DNA from: Colwellia sp.
GTDB taxonomy: Bacteria; Pseudomonadota; Gammaproteobacteria; Enterobacterales; Alteromonadaceae
DNA: 64,000 nucleotides
Assembly (NCBI GenBank): GCA_022969175.1
Contig: JALJPB010000008.1
Span: forward strand, 62,001-126,000
Direction: 5' to 3'
This document shows, one piece after another, positions 8,601 to 16,917 of the stretch (positions are counted from its first letter, which is position 1; every line of letters begins with the position of its first letter). Under the pieces are notes generated by a model. That model ran no database searches. It worked only from the letters and a program-made list of their open reading frames with translations, and was not told the DNA's origin. Made by a program: the position numbers and the translations under genes.

Positions 8601-10358
8601 ATGAAAGTAACCAGCATCTCACGCAAACTTTTAACTCGGGTTTTATCCTTTTATTTTATCCTGACGTTCAGTGTAACTTGCATTCAAATTGCAGCTGAAT
8701 ATTACAATGCAAAATCTCATATTAATAATGAGTTATTAGTTTTAGAAAAGACTTTTAGTGGTAGCTTAACGCGTGCAGTTTGGGAACTAAATACTCAACA
8801 GGCGATAGATATTGCTGAGGGTTTAGTTGCTATTCCAATGATTAAAGGCATTAGTATTACCGATGAAAGTGATCAAGTAGTAACACAGTTAGGTGAAGTC
8901 GCTAGCGAAGAAGATTTCAAAGTTGAGCCCTCAGATGAGAATAGTGACTATTTATCGATAAGTTCAATATCAGAAGGTTTATTTGGTCATACATTTCCAT
9001 TGATTTTTGAATTTTCAGGACGTACAACTCGGGTTGGTACCGTAACGTTATTATCCAGCAACGAAGTAATATTCAACAGGATAGAGGTCGGTATTTATTT
9101 TTTAATTGGTAATGCTATATTAAAAACAGCTTTCCTAATTTTTTTATTCTCTCTTGCTTTTGAAAAGTTGCTGACCCAACCATTAAGTGAACTCACCGAA
9201 CAAATAAAACAAATAGATCACGATGACCCTGAATCATCAAAATTACATTCTGCAGAATTCAGATCAACTTTTGAAGAAAAAAATGAACTCAATTTCCTCG
9301 AAGATGCCTATAACAATTTGATTGATGAATTGGTTGAGCATAAAGAGCAACTTGCTTTAGCACAAAACGAAATAACCGCTAGTAATGATAAATTAGATGA
9401 ACATAATTTAATTTTAGAGCAAGAGGTTGCCAGAAAAACCTCCAGTTTAAGTAACACTATGCTGAATATGGAAATACAGCAACGTGAATTATTGCAGCAA
9501 CAGTCTCAACTCAAAGAAGAAAATGCTCGTAGAGAAAAAACGGAATTAACATTAATAGAAACAAATAAAGAATTGAAAAGTTCGATTTTAGAATTAAACA
9601 AAGCTAAAAAACGCTTACTCGCATCAGAAAAAATGGCTTCTTTAGGTAATTTATCTGCTGAAGTCTCACATGAAGTTAATACCCCTATTGGTGTGGGAAT
9701 TACATCGACAAGTTATTTATCTGATTTATTACATAACTTAAAAAAAGATATCGAAGAGCAAAAATTAACAAAGCGCTCAATTGATGATTTTGTCAATAAT
9801 GCTCAACAAAGTGTTGAGTTATTAATGAATAATTTAGCCCGCGCTTCTGATTTAATGACAAGTTATAAACAAATCGCAGTAGATCAAATCAGTGATAAAA
9901 TGCGCCAAATTAACATGACAAAGTATCTTGATGAAATTATCCAATCATTGCGACCTAGATTAAAAAAAGCCAACCATTCAATTACGGTAAATTGTGCAAA
10001 CGATATAGAAATATATAGTCATGCAGGTGCAATTGCACAAATATTTACCAACCTTATTATCAATTCAATTATCCATGGTTTCGAAAACATTCAACAAGGC
10101 GAAATTATTATTGATATTAATATGCACGAACAAACAATGAAGATTAACTATCAAGACAATGGTGTTGGATTAAATGAAGAACAACTTAACAAATTATATG
10201 AACCTTTCTTTACCACTAAATCGACTCAAGGTGGTTCAGGGTTAGGTACCCATATAGTTCATGACTTAGTCACAGATACCCTCAATGGAAAAATTGAAGC
10301 TACTAGCGTACTAGGGGAAGGCTTAAGCTACTATATTGAGTTTGAGAGTATGCGTTAA
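8601..10358 (+). CDS. Membrane sensor histidine kinase (orphan)
   Basis: The 585-residue protein has a membrane helix at about 12-32, a periplasmic sensor region of roughly 125 residues (33-160), a second helix (about 163-187), a HAMP-like linker, a long coiled coil (about 240-340) and a kinase core. The core has HEVNTPIGV (His357), an N-box NLIINSIIHGF, DNGVGL, EPFFTTK and GSGLGTHIV. It should be an active kinase, but no response regulator gene is adjacent. The paralogue at the left edge has the same HE-NTP-GV H-box, suggesting duplication. The gene is divergent from the porin. The ligand is unknown. Confidence 0.9.
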   Translation: MKVTSISRKLLTRVLSFYFILTFSVTCIQIAAEYYNAKSHINNELLVLEKTFSGSLTRAVWELNTQQAIDIAEGLVAIPMIKGISITDESDQVVTQLGEVASEEDFKVEPSDENSDYLSISSISEGLFGHTFPLIFEFSGRTTRVGTVTLLSSNEVIFNRIEVGIYFLIGNAILKTAFLIFLFSLAFEKLLTQPLSELTEQIKQIDHDDPESSKLHSAEFRSTFEEKNELNFLEDAYNNLIDELVEHKEQLALAQNEITASNDKLDEHNLILEQEVARKTSSLSNTMLNMEIQQRELLQQQSQLKEENARREKTELTLIETNKELKSSILELNKAKKRLLASEKMASLGNLSAEVSHEVNTPIGVGITSTSYLSDLLHNLKKDIEEQKLTKRSIDDFVNNAQQSVELLMNNLARASDLMTSYKQIAVDQISDKMRQINMTKYLDEIIQSLRPRLKKANHSITVNCANDIEIYSHAGAIAQIFTNLIINSIIHGFENIQQGEIIIDINMHEQTMKINYQDNGVGLNEEQLNKLYEPFFTTKSTQGGSGLGTHIVHDLVTDTLNGKIEATSVLGEGLSYYIEFESMR

Positions 10359-10421
10359 AATCATTTATAAAATAAGACACGCCGTTAAAATATCAGGATA
10401 ATAATTTTAGTGGTATTCTCT

Positions 10422-10444
10422 TATCATACATTTCATGTATGATA
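10422..10444. repeat. Perfect 10-bp inverted repeat upstream of rdgC
   Basis: TATCATACAT (10422-10431) and its exact complement (10435-10444) flank a 3-base centre. No T run follows on either strand, so it looks more like a regulator operator than a terminator. It lies about 100 bp upstream of rdgC and 64 bp after the kinase gene. Confidence 0.5.
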
Positions 10445-10539
10445 CTAAATCTTTAAAATCCCATCAGCTAATCGCCCTGCTGTTTATCTAGGTAATTTAC
10501 TCTAGTTAATTTACGGTTCATGGCATAGGAATATAAATT

Positions 10540-11463
10540 ATGTGGTTTAAAAACCTTTACATTTTCGCCTTCACCAAACCTTTTAAATGGTCAGAACAAG
10601 AACTTGAAGAACATTTATCAGAGCACCTATTTACCCCTTGTGGCTCAACAGAGCAATCTCATTTTGGTTGGGTTAATGCTTTAGGTAAACATGGAGAAAC
10701 AGCTGTTCATAGTGGCAACGGCAATTTTTTGTTGTGTGCACGTAAAGAAGAAAAGATATTACCGGCTCCTGTTATCAAAGATATGGTTGAAGCAAAAATC
10801 GCTCTACTTGAAACTGAACAAAGCCGTACTGCAACTAAAAAAGAAAGAGAGCAATTTAAAGAAGATATTATTTTTGAATTGCTGCCACGTGCATTTTCTC
10901 GCATTAGTGATACCCAAGCTTACATAAGCCCAGAAAACAACACTATTGTCATCAATACCAGTAGCAGAGGAAAAGCTGAAGATTTTCTTGCGCTATTAAG
11001 AAAAGTATTAGGGACTTTGCCTGTTACCAGTTTTACCCCTGATACCGCCCCTGATGAAACAATGACTGAATGGTTAACTGAACATAATTTAGGTAGCCAA
11101 TTTCAGTTGGGTATGGAGGCAGAGTTTAATGCTCTTGGTGATGACGGCGCAATAGTACGGGTAAAAAACCAAGATCTTGGTAGTGATGAAATAAAATCAC
11201 ATCTTGATGCTGATAAATATGTTGTTAAATTAGCCTTAGAATGGGACGAGTCCTTGTCCTTTATTTTATGTGATGATTTAGCCATCAAACGCCTGAAGTT
11301 TTTTGATGTTATTCAAGACCAAAATGAAGACATTGATGGTGACGACGTAATCGCTCGCTTAGATGCTGACTTTATTTTAATGGCTGGTGAGCTTAATCGC
11401 TTTATTACTTCGTTATTAGCTGAGTTCTCATTAACAACTGATGCATATTTAGATGATGACTAA
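10540..11463 (+). CDS. rdgC: Recombination-associated protein RdgC
   Basis: RdgC is a nucleoid-associated protein that forms a ring around double-stranded DNA and limits RecA activity. The 307-residue protein matches the family length (303 in E. coli) and begins MWFKNLYIFAFTKPF, the family's conserved start. Other recognisable parts are the GWVNALG segment, the charged helical middle (KKEREQFKEDI) and the FITSLLAEFS tail. The ribosome binding site AGGAA precedes ATG 10540. The gene is single and ends in a terminator shared with the convergent HDOD gene. Confidence 0.95.
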   Translation: MWFKNLYIFAFTKPFKWSEQELEEHLSEHLFTPCGSTEQSHFGWVNALGKHGETAVHSGNGNFLLCARKEEKILPAPVIKDMVEAKIALLETEQSRTATKKEREQFKEDIIFELLPRAFSRISDTQAYISPENNTIVINTSSRGKAEDFLALLRKVLGTLPVTSFTPDTAPDETMTEWLTEHNLGSQFQLGMEAEFNALGDDGAIVRVKNQDLGSDEIKSHLDADKYVVKLALEWDESLSFILCDDLAIKRLKFFDVIQDQNEDIDGDDVIARLDADFILMAGELNRFITSLLAEFSLTTDAYLDDD

Positions 11464-11485
11464 TCTCTTTTAATTCTGAATAATA

Positions 11486-11521
11486 AAAGGCGCTAATATT
11501 TTAAAATATATTAGCGCCTTT
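11486..11521. terminator. Bidirectional terminator between rdgC and the HDOD gene
   Basis: A perfect 14-base stem (11486-11499 with 11508-11521) with an AT-only loop, A-rich on one flank and T-rich on the other, lies between two convergent genes and can serve both. Confidence 0.9.
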
Positions 11522-11548
11522 AAATTTTTAGACGATAGAAAACCAGCG

Positions 11549-12391
11549 TTAAGTAAACATAGATTTTACATTGGTAACCATTTCAATAAACTCTTCAGAC
11601 TTCATAAAGTCTTCATCTGGCATAATACCTTTATTAACATAACTATTTAATAACACCCCTTGAGTGTTTTCATTTTTAAATACGCCATGATAAATAGCAC
11701 CTGCACGAATAAAGTCTAAGTAATGGACATCAGTTGGTAAAACCGTTAAATCACTCCAACTCTCAACAATTTCAATAAACTCATCTGAAAAACCCCAAGC
11801 ATGAGTAACAGCAGCACTTATTTTTGATGCCAGTTTAGCAATAGCTTGTTTCAAAAATGTTGGATTAGCAAAAACATCGGCATGATTTTCAGCTTCAGTT
11901 AATATAGGTAGAACACCAACATTATGAACTAATGCTGCCAGTGTTAATGTATCTAAAGTTAATGGACTGTGCTTATTTTCTCGTAAATAAAAAGTAATTA
12001 AGCTAATAGCAACAGACGCAACATCAATAGTTTTTTCCCATGTTTTTTTCAAATACATTGATACAATTTCATTTTCTGAAACAAACACTTGCTCAATGGC
12101 CATTGCCGTAGCAATACTTTTTATTTGCCTTAAGCCTATACGAGTAACAGCTTGATGAACGGATTCTACTTTTATCGAGCGTCCTAACAAAGCACTGTTA
12201 GCAACTTTTAACATCCCTAAAGATAACGCTGCATCATGACCAATAATATCAGCCATTTCCCCTAAGTTGACATCAGGATCGTCAGCGGCAGTTCTAACTT
12301 GTAATGCTATTTTTGGTAAGGTAGGTAACACCAAAGAGTCTTGTTTTATTTTTTCGAGTAAAATAGTGTATAACGCATTTTCTGTTGCCAT
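11549..12391 (-). CDS. HDOD domain protein
   Basis: The protein (280 residues from ATG 12391) is a stand-alone HDOD domain, a catalytically inactive HD-phosphohydrolase relative found in signalling proteins. Recognisable are LPTLPKIALQV at the N-terminus, the helix DIIGHDAALSLGMLKVANSA, and AALVHNVGVL where true HD enzymes have HD. No other domain is attached, so it may be a signalling adaptor. The longest frame starts at a TTG (12457) with no ribosome binding site; ATG 12391 follows AAAGGTAA at good spacing and is preferred. It converges on rdgC. Confidence 0.87.
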   Translation of the reverse strand: MATENALYTILLEKIKQDSLVLPTLPKIALQVRTAADDPDVNLGEMADIIGHDAALSLGMLKVANSALLGRSIKVESVHQAVTRIGLRQIKSIATAMAIEQVFVSENEIVSMYLKKTWEKTIDVASVAISLITFYLRENKHSPLTLDTLTLAALVHNVGVLPILTEAENHADVFANPTFLKQAIAKLASKISAAVTHAWGFSDEFIEIVESWSDLTVLPTDVHYLDFIRAGAIYHGVFKNENTQGVLLNSYVNKGIMPDEDFMKSEEFIEMVTNVKSMFT

Positions 12392-12643
12392 AAAAATTAC
12401 CTTTATCATCCTTAAGTCCTGTTTAAAAAGTAGCACATAACTCACTAAATTAGCCAATTAAAAGAATGCTTTATTTCATTTAAATTTAAATTATTCTACA
12501 AAGGTAATAAAAGCATCGTCTCAATTGATGTAAATCAACAAACCTTTATATACCTTCATCAAAACTCTTTAAGGGTTTTACCCGCATCCCCTTAGTTTCT
12601 ATAATGGCAATAACAGTAAAAATTACTTAAATAAGAAACCAAC

Positions 12644-14074
12644 ATGTTTAAACCCGAACTATTATCGCCTGCAGGAAGCTTAAAAAACATGCGGTACGCC
12701 TTTGCTTATGGAGCAGATGCGGTGTATGCAGGACAACCTCGATATTCTTTACGAGTGCGTAATAATGAGTTTACATTAGAGAATTTAGCAAAAGGCATTG
12801 AAGAAGCTCAACTTCGAGGTAAAAAATTCTACGTGGTCAATAACATTGCTCCGCACAATGGAAAACTTGCCACTTTCCTTAAAGATATTGCTCCTGTTAT
12901 AGCCATGAAGCCAGATGCTTTAATCATGTCTGATCCTGGTTTAATTATGATGGTTCGAGAAAACTTCCCTGACATGCCAATTCATTTGTCAGTTCAGGCA
13001 AATGCCGTTAACTGGGCAACGGTGCAGTTTTGGCAAAAACAAGGCATTGAACGAGTGATCCTTTCGCGGGAATTATCGCTAGATGAAATTGAGGATATTC
13101 GCTTTCATTGTCCTGACATTGAGCTTGAAGTCTTTGTTCATGGCGCTTTATGTATGGCTTATTCAGGCCGCTGTTTATTATCGGGATACATTAATAAGCG
13201 CGATCCCAACCAAGGTACATGCACTAATTCTTGTCGTTGGAAGTATAACGTTCATGCAGCAAAAGAAACCGATAACGGAGATATTATTGCCACTTCAGAG
13301 GTTAACTTAAGTATTGCTGTAATAATTACCCCTGAAACAAATACTCCTAAAATAATAAGCCCTAAAAAAGACATTATTTTACCCAAAGAACAGCCTATTG
13401 ATGATGTTGTTCTGCTTCAAGAGCAAGGACGACCGGGCGAATATATGCCTGCATTTGAAGATGAACATGGTACCTACATCATGAATTCAAAAGATCTACG
13501 TGCTGTAGAGCACGTAGACCGCTTAATTAAGATGGGTGTGCACTCATTAAAAATTGAAGGCCGTACTAAATCATTTTATTACTGCGCAAGAACAGCGCAG
13601 ATATACAGTCAAGCAATTATAGACTCAATCGCTGACAAACCATTTAACCCACAACTCAATACCGACCTTGAGCACTTAGCTCATAGAGGATATACCTCAG
13701 GATTTTTACAGCGTCATCGTCATAACGAAACGCAAAACTACGATTATGGCTACTCAAAAAGTGATACTCAGCAGTTTGTTGGTGAAGTACTTGGACGAAA
13801 TACTGAAAATGGCCTTATCGAGATAGAGGTAAAAAACAAGTTTCTTGTTGGTGATGAATTAGAATTAATGACACCCTCTGGCAATGTAAAATTCACTTTA
13901 ACACACATGGAATCAAGTAAAGGTAAAGTGATATTAGATGCTAAAGGCTCGGGTTATAAAGTAGCTATATCTCTGGCGACTAACTTAGACTTAGCTTACG
14001 GTATTATTATGCGTTTTCTTGATGAGGGCGGTACCACTCGCCATCCCTTTGCTCAAAACCAAGCAGATAAATAA
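12644..14074 (+). CDS. trhP: tRNA uridine-34 5-hydroxylation protein TrhP (YegQ), U32 family
   Basis: TrhP installs the hydroxyl group of 5-hydroxyuridine at the wobble position of tRNAs; in E. coli this needs Fe-S cluster assembly and prephenate. The 476-residue protein has the U32 start PELLSPAGSLKNMRYAFAYG, the U32 signature region VHGALCMAYSGRC followed by GTCTNSCRW (four cysteines, probable Fe-S ligands), and the conserved block RPGEYMPAFEDEHGTYIMNS. Length is close to E. coli YegQ (453). The 2[4Fe-4S] ferredoxin gene yfhL begins 19 bp downstream on the same strand, suggesting co-transcription and a possible electron donor role. Confidence 0.93.
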   Translation: MFKPELLSPAGSLKNMRYAFAYGADAVYAGQPRYSLRVRNNEFTLENLAKGIEEAQLRGKKFYVVNNIAPHNGKLATFLKDIAPVIAMKPDALIMSDPGLIMMVRENFPDMPIHLSVQANAVNWATVQFWQKQGIERVILSRELSLDEIEDIRFHCPDIELEVFVHGALCMAYSGRCLLSGYINKRDPNQGTCTNSCRWKYNVHAAKETDNGDIIATSEVNLSIAVIITPETNTPKIISPKKDIILPKEQPIDDVVLLQEQGRPGEYMPAFEDEHGTYIMNSKDLRAVEHVDRLIKMGVHSLKIEGRTKSFYYCARTAQIYSQAIIDSIADKPFNPQLNTDLEHLAHRGYTSGFLQRHRHNETQNYDYGYSKSDTQQFVGEVLGRNTENGLIEIEVKNKFLVGDELELMTPSGNVKFTLTHMESSKGKVILDAKGSGYKVAISLATNLDLAYGIIMRFLDEGGTTRHPFAQNQADK

Positions 14075-14093
14075 CAAGAGACTATAATTTACA

Positions 14094-14339
14094 ATGGCAC
14101 TAAAAATTTTAGACTCATGCATTAACTGTGATATGTGCGATGCAGAATGTCCGAACCAAGCTATTGCCTTAGGCGGTGAGATATATGAGATTGATGTCGA
14201 TAAATGTACTGAATGCATAGGTCATTACGACAAACCGACTTGTGTTAGTGTTTGCCCAATAGATTGTATTAAGCCTGACCCTGAGTATGTTGAAAACGAA
14301 GAAACTTTATTAACAAAGTTTCTTCGCATGCATGGCTAA
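14094..14339 (+). CDS. yfhL: YfhL-family 2[4Fe-4S] ferredoxin
   Basis: This 81-residue ferredoxin has two cluster motifs: CINCDMCDAECP near the N-terminus and a second one with CTECIGHYDKPTCVSVCP, whose longer spacing between cysteines is typical of the YfhL/Alvin-type ferredoxins. It should be a soluble low-potential electron carrier. The close position after trhP suggests it serves that enzyme or its cluster. Its last four bases (stop codon included) overlap the end of the convergent SYLF gene. Confidence 0.92.
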   Translation: MALKILDSCINCDMCDAECPNQAIALGGEIYEIDVDKCTECIGHYDKPTCVSVCPIDCIKPDPEYVENEETLLTKFLRMHG

Positions 14340-14917
14340 TCTTCGGCGCTTTGCATTACATCATCAGTAAAGTCGGTTGGCCAAAACTTATAACCTTGTA
14401 TCGTTGCTTGTGCCGCTGCGCCCCATAATGCTGTTTGATAAATTGTTACCCCATCAACATCATACGAAGTATTAGCTGCAGCTTGGCCGCCCTCATCTTC
14501 ATGCTTAGCGCTTGCTTCAGCTCTTGCCCCTGCATCCCAGCCCTCTTCTTTAAAGCGCTTCAAAGCTTCTGCACTACTATAAGCATAAACGAAGGCCACT
14601 GATTTAAAGCCAATACCTACGCCAACACCTAACGAAGCAAAGCGATAAAATTCAGACTTGCCATTTTCTTTAAGAACACAAACGCCACCACCCGTAGATG
14701 CGGCAAATAAATAACTATCACTACCGGTACAAACCAAATAACCTAAGCTTTTACTTAATACACCTTTGGCTGCGGGATGGTCTTGATAGATTTGTTGTAG
14801 TGCTTCTGAGGTTTCTGCTACCGCATTTTTCTTTTTATCCGCTGGTGTACTACCTGTTGCACAACCCAATAATAGGCCTGGGACTAAGGTAGATAAAATA
14901 ATTTTTTTCATTGTCAT
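14336..14917 (-). CDS. SYLF-domain (YSC84-like) lipoprotein
   Basis: The N-terminus is a lipoprotein signal with lipobox LLGCAT, so the mature protein is membrane-anchored. The rest matches the SYLF/YSC84 lipid-binding domain: DHPAAKGVLSKSLGYLVC, a glycine-rich segment (STGGGVCVLKENG), GVGVGIGFKSVAFVYAYSS and a C-terminal YQTALWGAAAQ. ATG 14917 follows AAGGAAAG and is preferred over an ATG two codons in. Role unknown; eukaryotic relatives bind phosphoinositides, which bacteria mostly lack. It converges with yfhL with a 4-base overlap. Confidence 0.82.
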   Translation of the reverse strand: MTMKKIILSTLVPGLLLGCATGSTPADKKKNAVAETSEALQQIYQDHPAAKGVLSKSLGYLVCTGSDSYLFAASTGGGVCVLKENGKSEFYRFASLGVGVGIGFKSVAFVYAYSSAEALKRFKEEGWDAGARAEASAKHEDEGGQAAANTSYDVDGVTIYQTALWGAAAQATIQGYKFWPTDFTDDVMQSAED

Positions 14918-15148
14918 TTTGATCTTTCCTTATTGTCTTTTTATATTTCTAACTAAATAATATAGCTGCTTATTTTTAAAACATATAACTCTAATAAGGA
15001 AATATTTAAAGTACTAACTAATGTAGTTAACATTGAATAAAATGATGTGCTAGTATTTTGTTTAATCGTACCAATGGCTATTTAATTTTAAATCAAAAAA
15101 CTAGAATAAAACAACTTAAATGAATGACTAACTAGTTAATAGGATCAG

Positions 15149-16873
15149 ATGAACATTATTAAAAAAAACATCACAGCTATTAAAAATACTTTGGCTATAA
15201 TACTTTGCAATTTTCTCATACTATCGGTTAGCCAAGCCGAAGAAGACTCAACTAAAGTTGCCAAAACAGTCCAAGAAATCAGCCAGAAAATAGTCATTCG
15301 CAATGTTACTTTTGTTGATCAAGAAAAAGCAGGTAAAATTACTACGGCAAATTTAGTCATCACTAACAAATTATTTGATTTAGTTACCCAAGATGATATT
15401 GAAGTCAGTGCGACCGACATTATTTTTGATGCCCAAAAGGGTTTTATTTTAGGCTCTCTAGTGGCTGGCCAAGTGGCCAACTTCATGATTTTAGATACCA
15501 ATCCACATGACAATATTGATGCCTTACTTGATACAAAAAAACATACATTACTCGCCATTCGGGATGGCGTGATTATTCGAAATAACCTCAAACAAGAAAG
15601 TAATATTTCCGCCTTAGACGAACAAAAAAGAGTCAAAACAAAGCGTGAAGGCTGGCTTGCCTACACGCCTCCACCTATTGTATTACCCAGTAATTACAAA
15701 CATGCTGATTGGATAAAATTTGATAATAAATACTTCTCGAGCATACTCATTGGCGCACTGATGTTGGATAGACAAAAGTGGCAATCTCAAGATGAGATAA
15801 GTAAAGCGCAAGTGGACGAACTAGATGTTTATGATGGTGGAGAAATTCGTGCACTACGCTTTGGTTTAGCTGGTTCGATAAAATTTGATAAACCTTGGGT
15901 TTATATGATAACCGCGGCAACTCATGCTTTTGATAAAGGTTATGATACGAATACCACAGATAATTTAACTTTTTTTGATGTCCGTGTAGATATTCCTACC
16001 CCATACAACACCACCTTAAGTATTGGTAAGCAAAAAGAGCCAATATCTATGGAAAAGCTAATGAGTTTAACCTTTATACCCATGCAAGAGCGCTCGGTTG
16101 TTTCAGACACATTGCTGACATCACGTAATTTTGGCGCGGTACTCAGTGGTAATGCCTTTAATCAGAACTTTACTTGGGCAGGTGGCATATTTAATGATTG
16201 GATTGAAGATGATGGCTCAATAGGCGATAACTCAACTCAATTGGTTGGACGAACCACATGGCTGCCTTACATATCGACAGATGAAGAAGAGTTAATCCAT
16301 TTAGCCTTTGGTCTGCGTTATAACAATGCTAAAGAGCAATTAAGATACGCTTCAGAGCCAGAGTTCAATCAATCTGCTCTATTTGTCGATACTGGCGATA
16401 TTGATGCTGACTCGAACTTAACCTACAATTTTGAAGCTTCATGGCGAAAAGGCCCTGTTTGGCTTATTGGTGAATATACCAAAAATAAAATTTCAGCCAG
16501 TTATTTGCAAAACCCTGAACTCTCTGGTTACCATGTCAGCGCGGTATTCTCACTTACTGGTGAAATGCGTGGCTACAATAAAAGAAGTGGTATATTTTCA
16601 CCACTATTGGTTGCCAGAGGAGTTGATCAAGGTGGCTGGGGCTCGTTAGAACTTAGTAGCCGCTGGTCAGTTTTTGACGGAAATAATGGCGGTTTAGCCG
16701 CTGGTGATACGTCAATTTTATCCCTTGGCCTTTCTTGGTGGTTAACACCAAAATTTAATGTTAATTTTAACTATCGTTGGATTAATTTAGAACGTTGTAG
16801 TTTTATTTCTGAGCAGTGTGACTTACAAGGAAAAAGTAGTGGTTTTAATACTCGCTTAGTTTTATTTTTGTAA
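15149..16873 (+). CDS. OprO/OprP-type porin with amidohydrolase-like N-terminal remnant
   Basis: After a signal peptide (about 1-30), residues about 47-142 resemble the two ends of an amidohydrolase: a first strand IVIRNVTFVD and then the typical C-terminal strands GSLVAGQVANFMILDTNP and KKHTLLAIRDGVII. The metal-binding barrel that should lie between them is missing. From about residue 190 to 574 the protein is an outer-membrane beta-barrel of the phosphate-selective porin O/P family (FGLAGSIKFDKPWVYMI, TTLSIGKQKEPISME, final GFNTRLVLFL). The ribosome binding site AGGA fixes ATG 15149. Unlike the general porin at 7338, no Pho box is visible upstream, so phosphate should not be assumed as substrate. 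Confidence 0.82.
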   Translation: MNIIKKNITAIKNTLAIILCNFLILSVSQAEEDSTKVAKTVQEISQKIVIRNVTFVDQEKAGKITTANLVITNKLFDLVTQDDIEVSATDIIFDAQKGFILGSLVAGQVANFMILDTNPHDNIDALLDTKKHTLLAIRDGVIIRNNLKQESNISALDEQKRVKTKREGWLAYTPPPIVLPSNYKHADWIKFDNKYFSSILIGALMLDRQKWQSQDEISKAQVDELDVYDGGEIRALRFGLAGSIKFDKPWVYMITAATHAFDKGYDTNTTDNLTFFDVRVDIPTPYNTTLSIGKQKEPISMEKLMSLTFIPMQERSVVSDTLLTSRNFGAVLSGNAFNQNFTWAGGIFNDWIEDDGSIGDNSTQLVGRTTWLPYISTDEEELIHLAFGLRYNNAKEQLRYASEPEFNQSALFVDTGDIDADSNLTYNFEASWRKGPVWLIGEYTKNKISASYLQNPELSGYHVSAVFSLTGEMRGYNKRSGIFSPLLVARGVDQGGWGSLELSSRWSVFDGNNGGLAAGDTSILSLGLSWWLTPKFNVNFNYRWINLERCSFISEQCDLQGKSSGFNTRLVLFL

Positions 16874-16917
16874 GTAAAACTAAGTATCATATTACTATCG
16901 GATTTTTTCTATAATGT

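Noticed and set aside
10691-10927. 78-codon frame inside rdgC
   Set aside because: Out-of-frame shadow of a well-supported gene; composition is not protein-like.
15319-15636. 105-codon minus-strand frame opposite the OprO/P-type porin gene
   Set aside because: Antisense shadow of a supported gene with a signal peptide and ribosome binding site; no own start signal.
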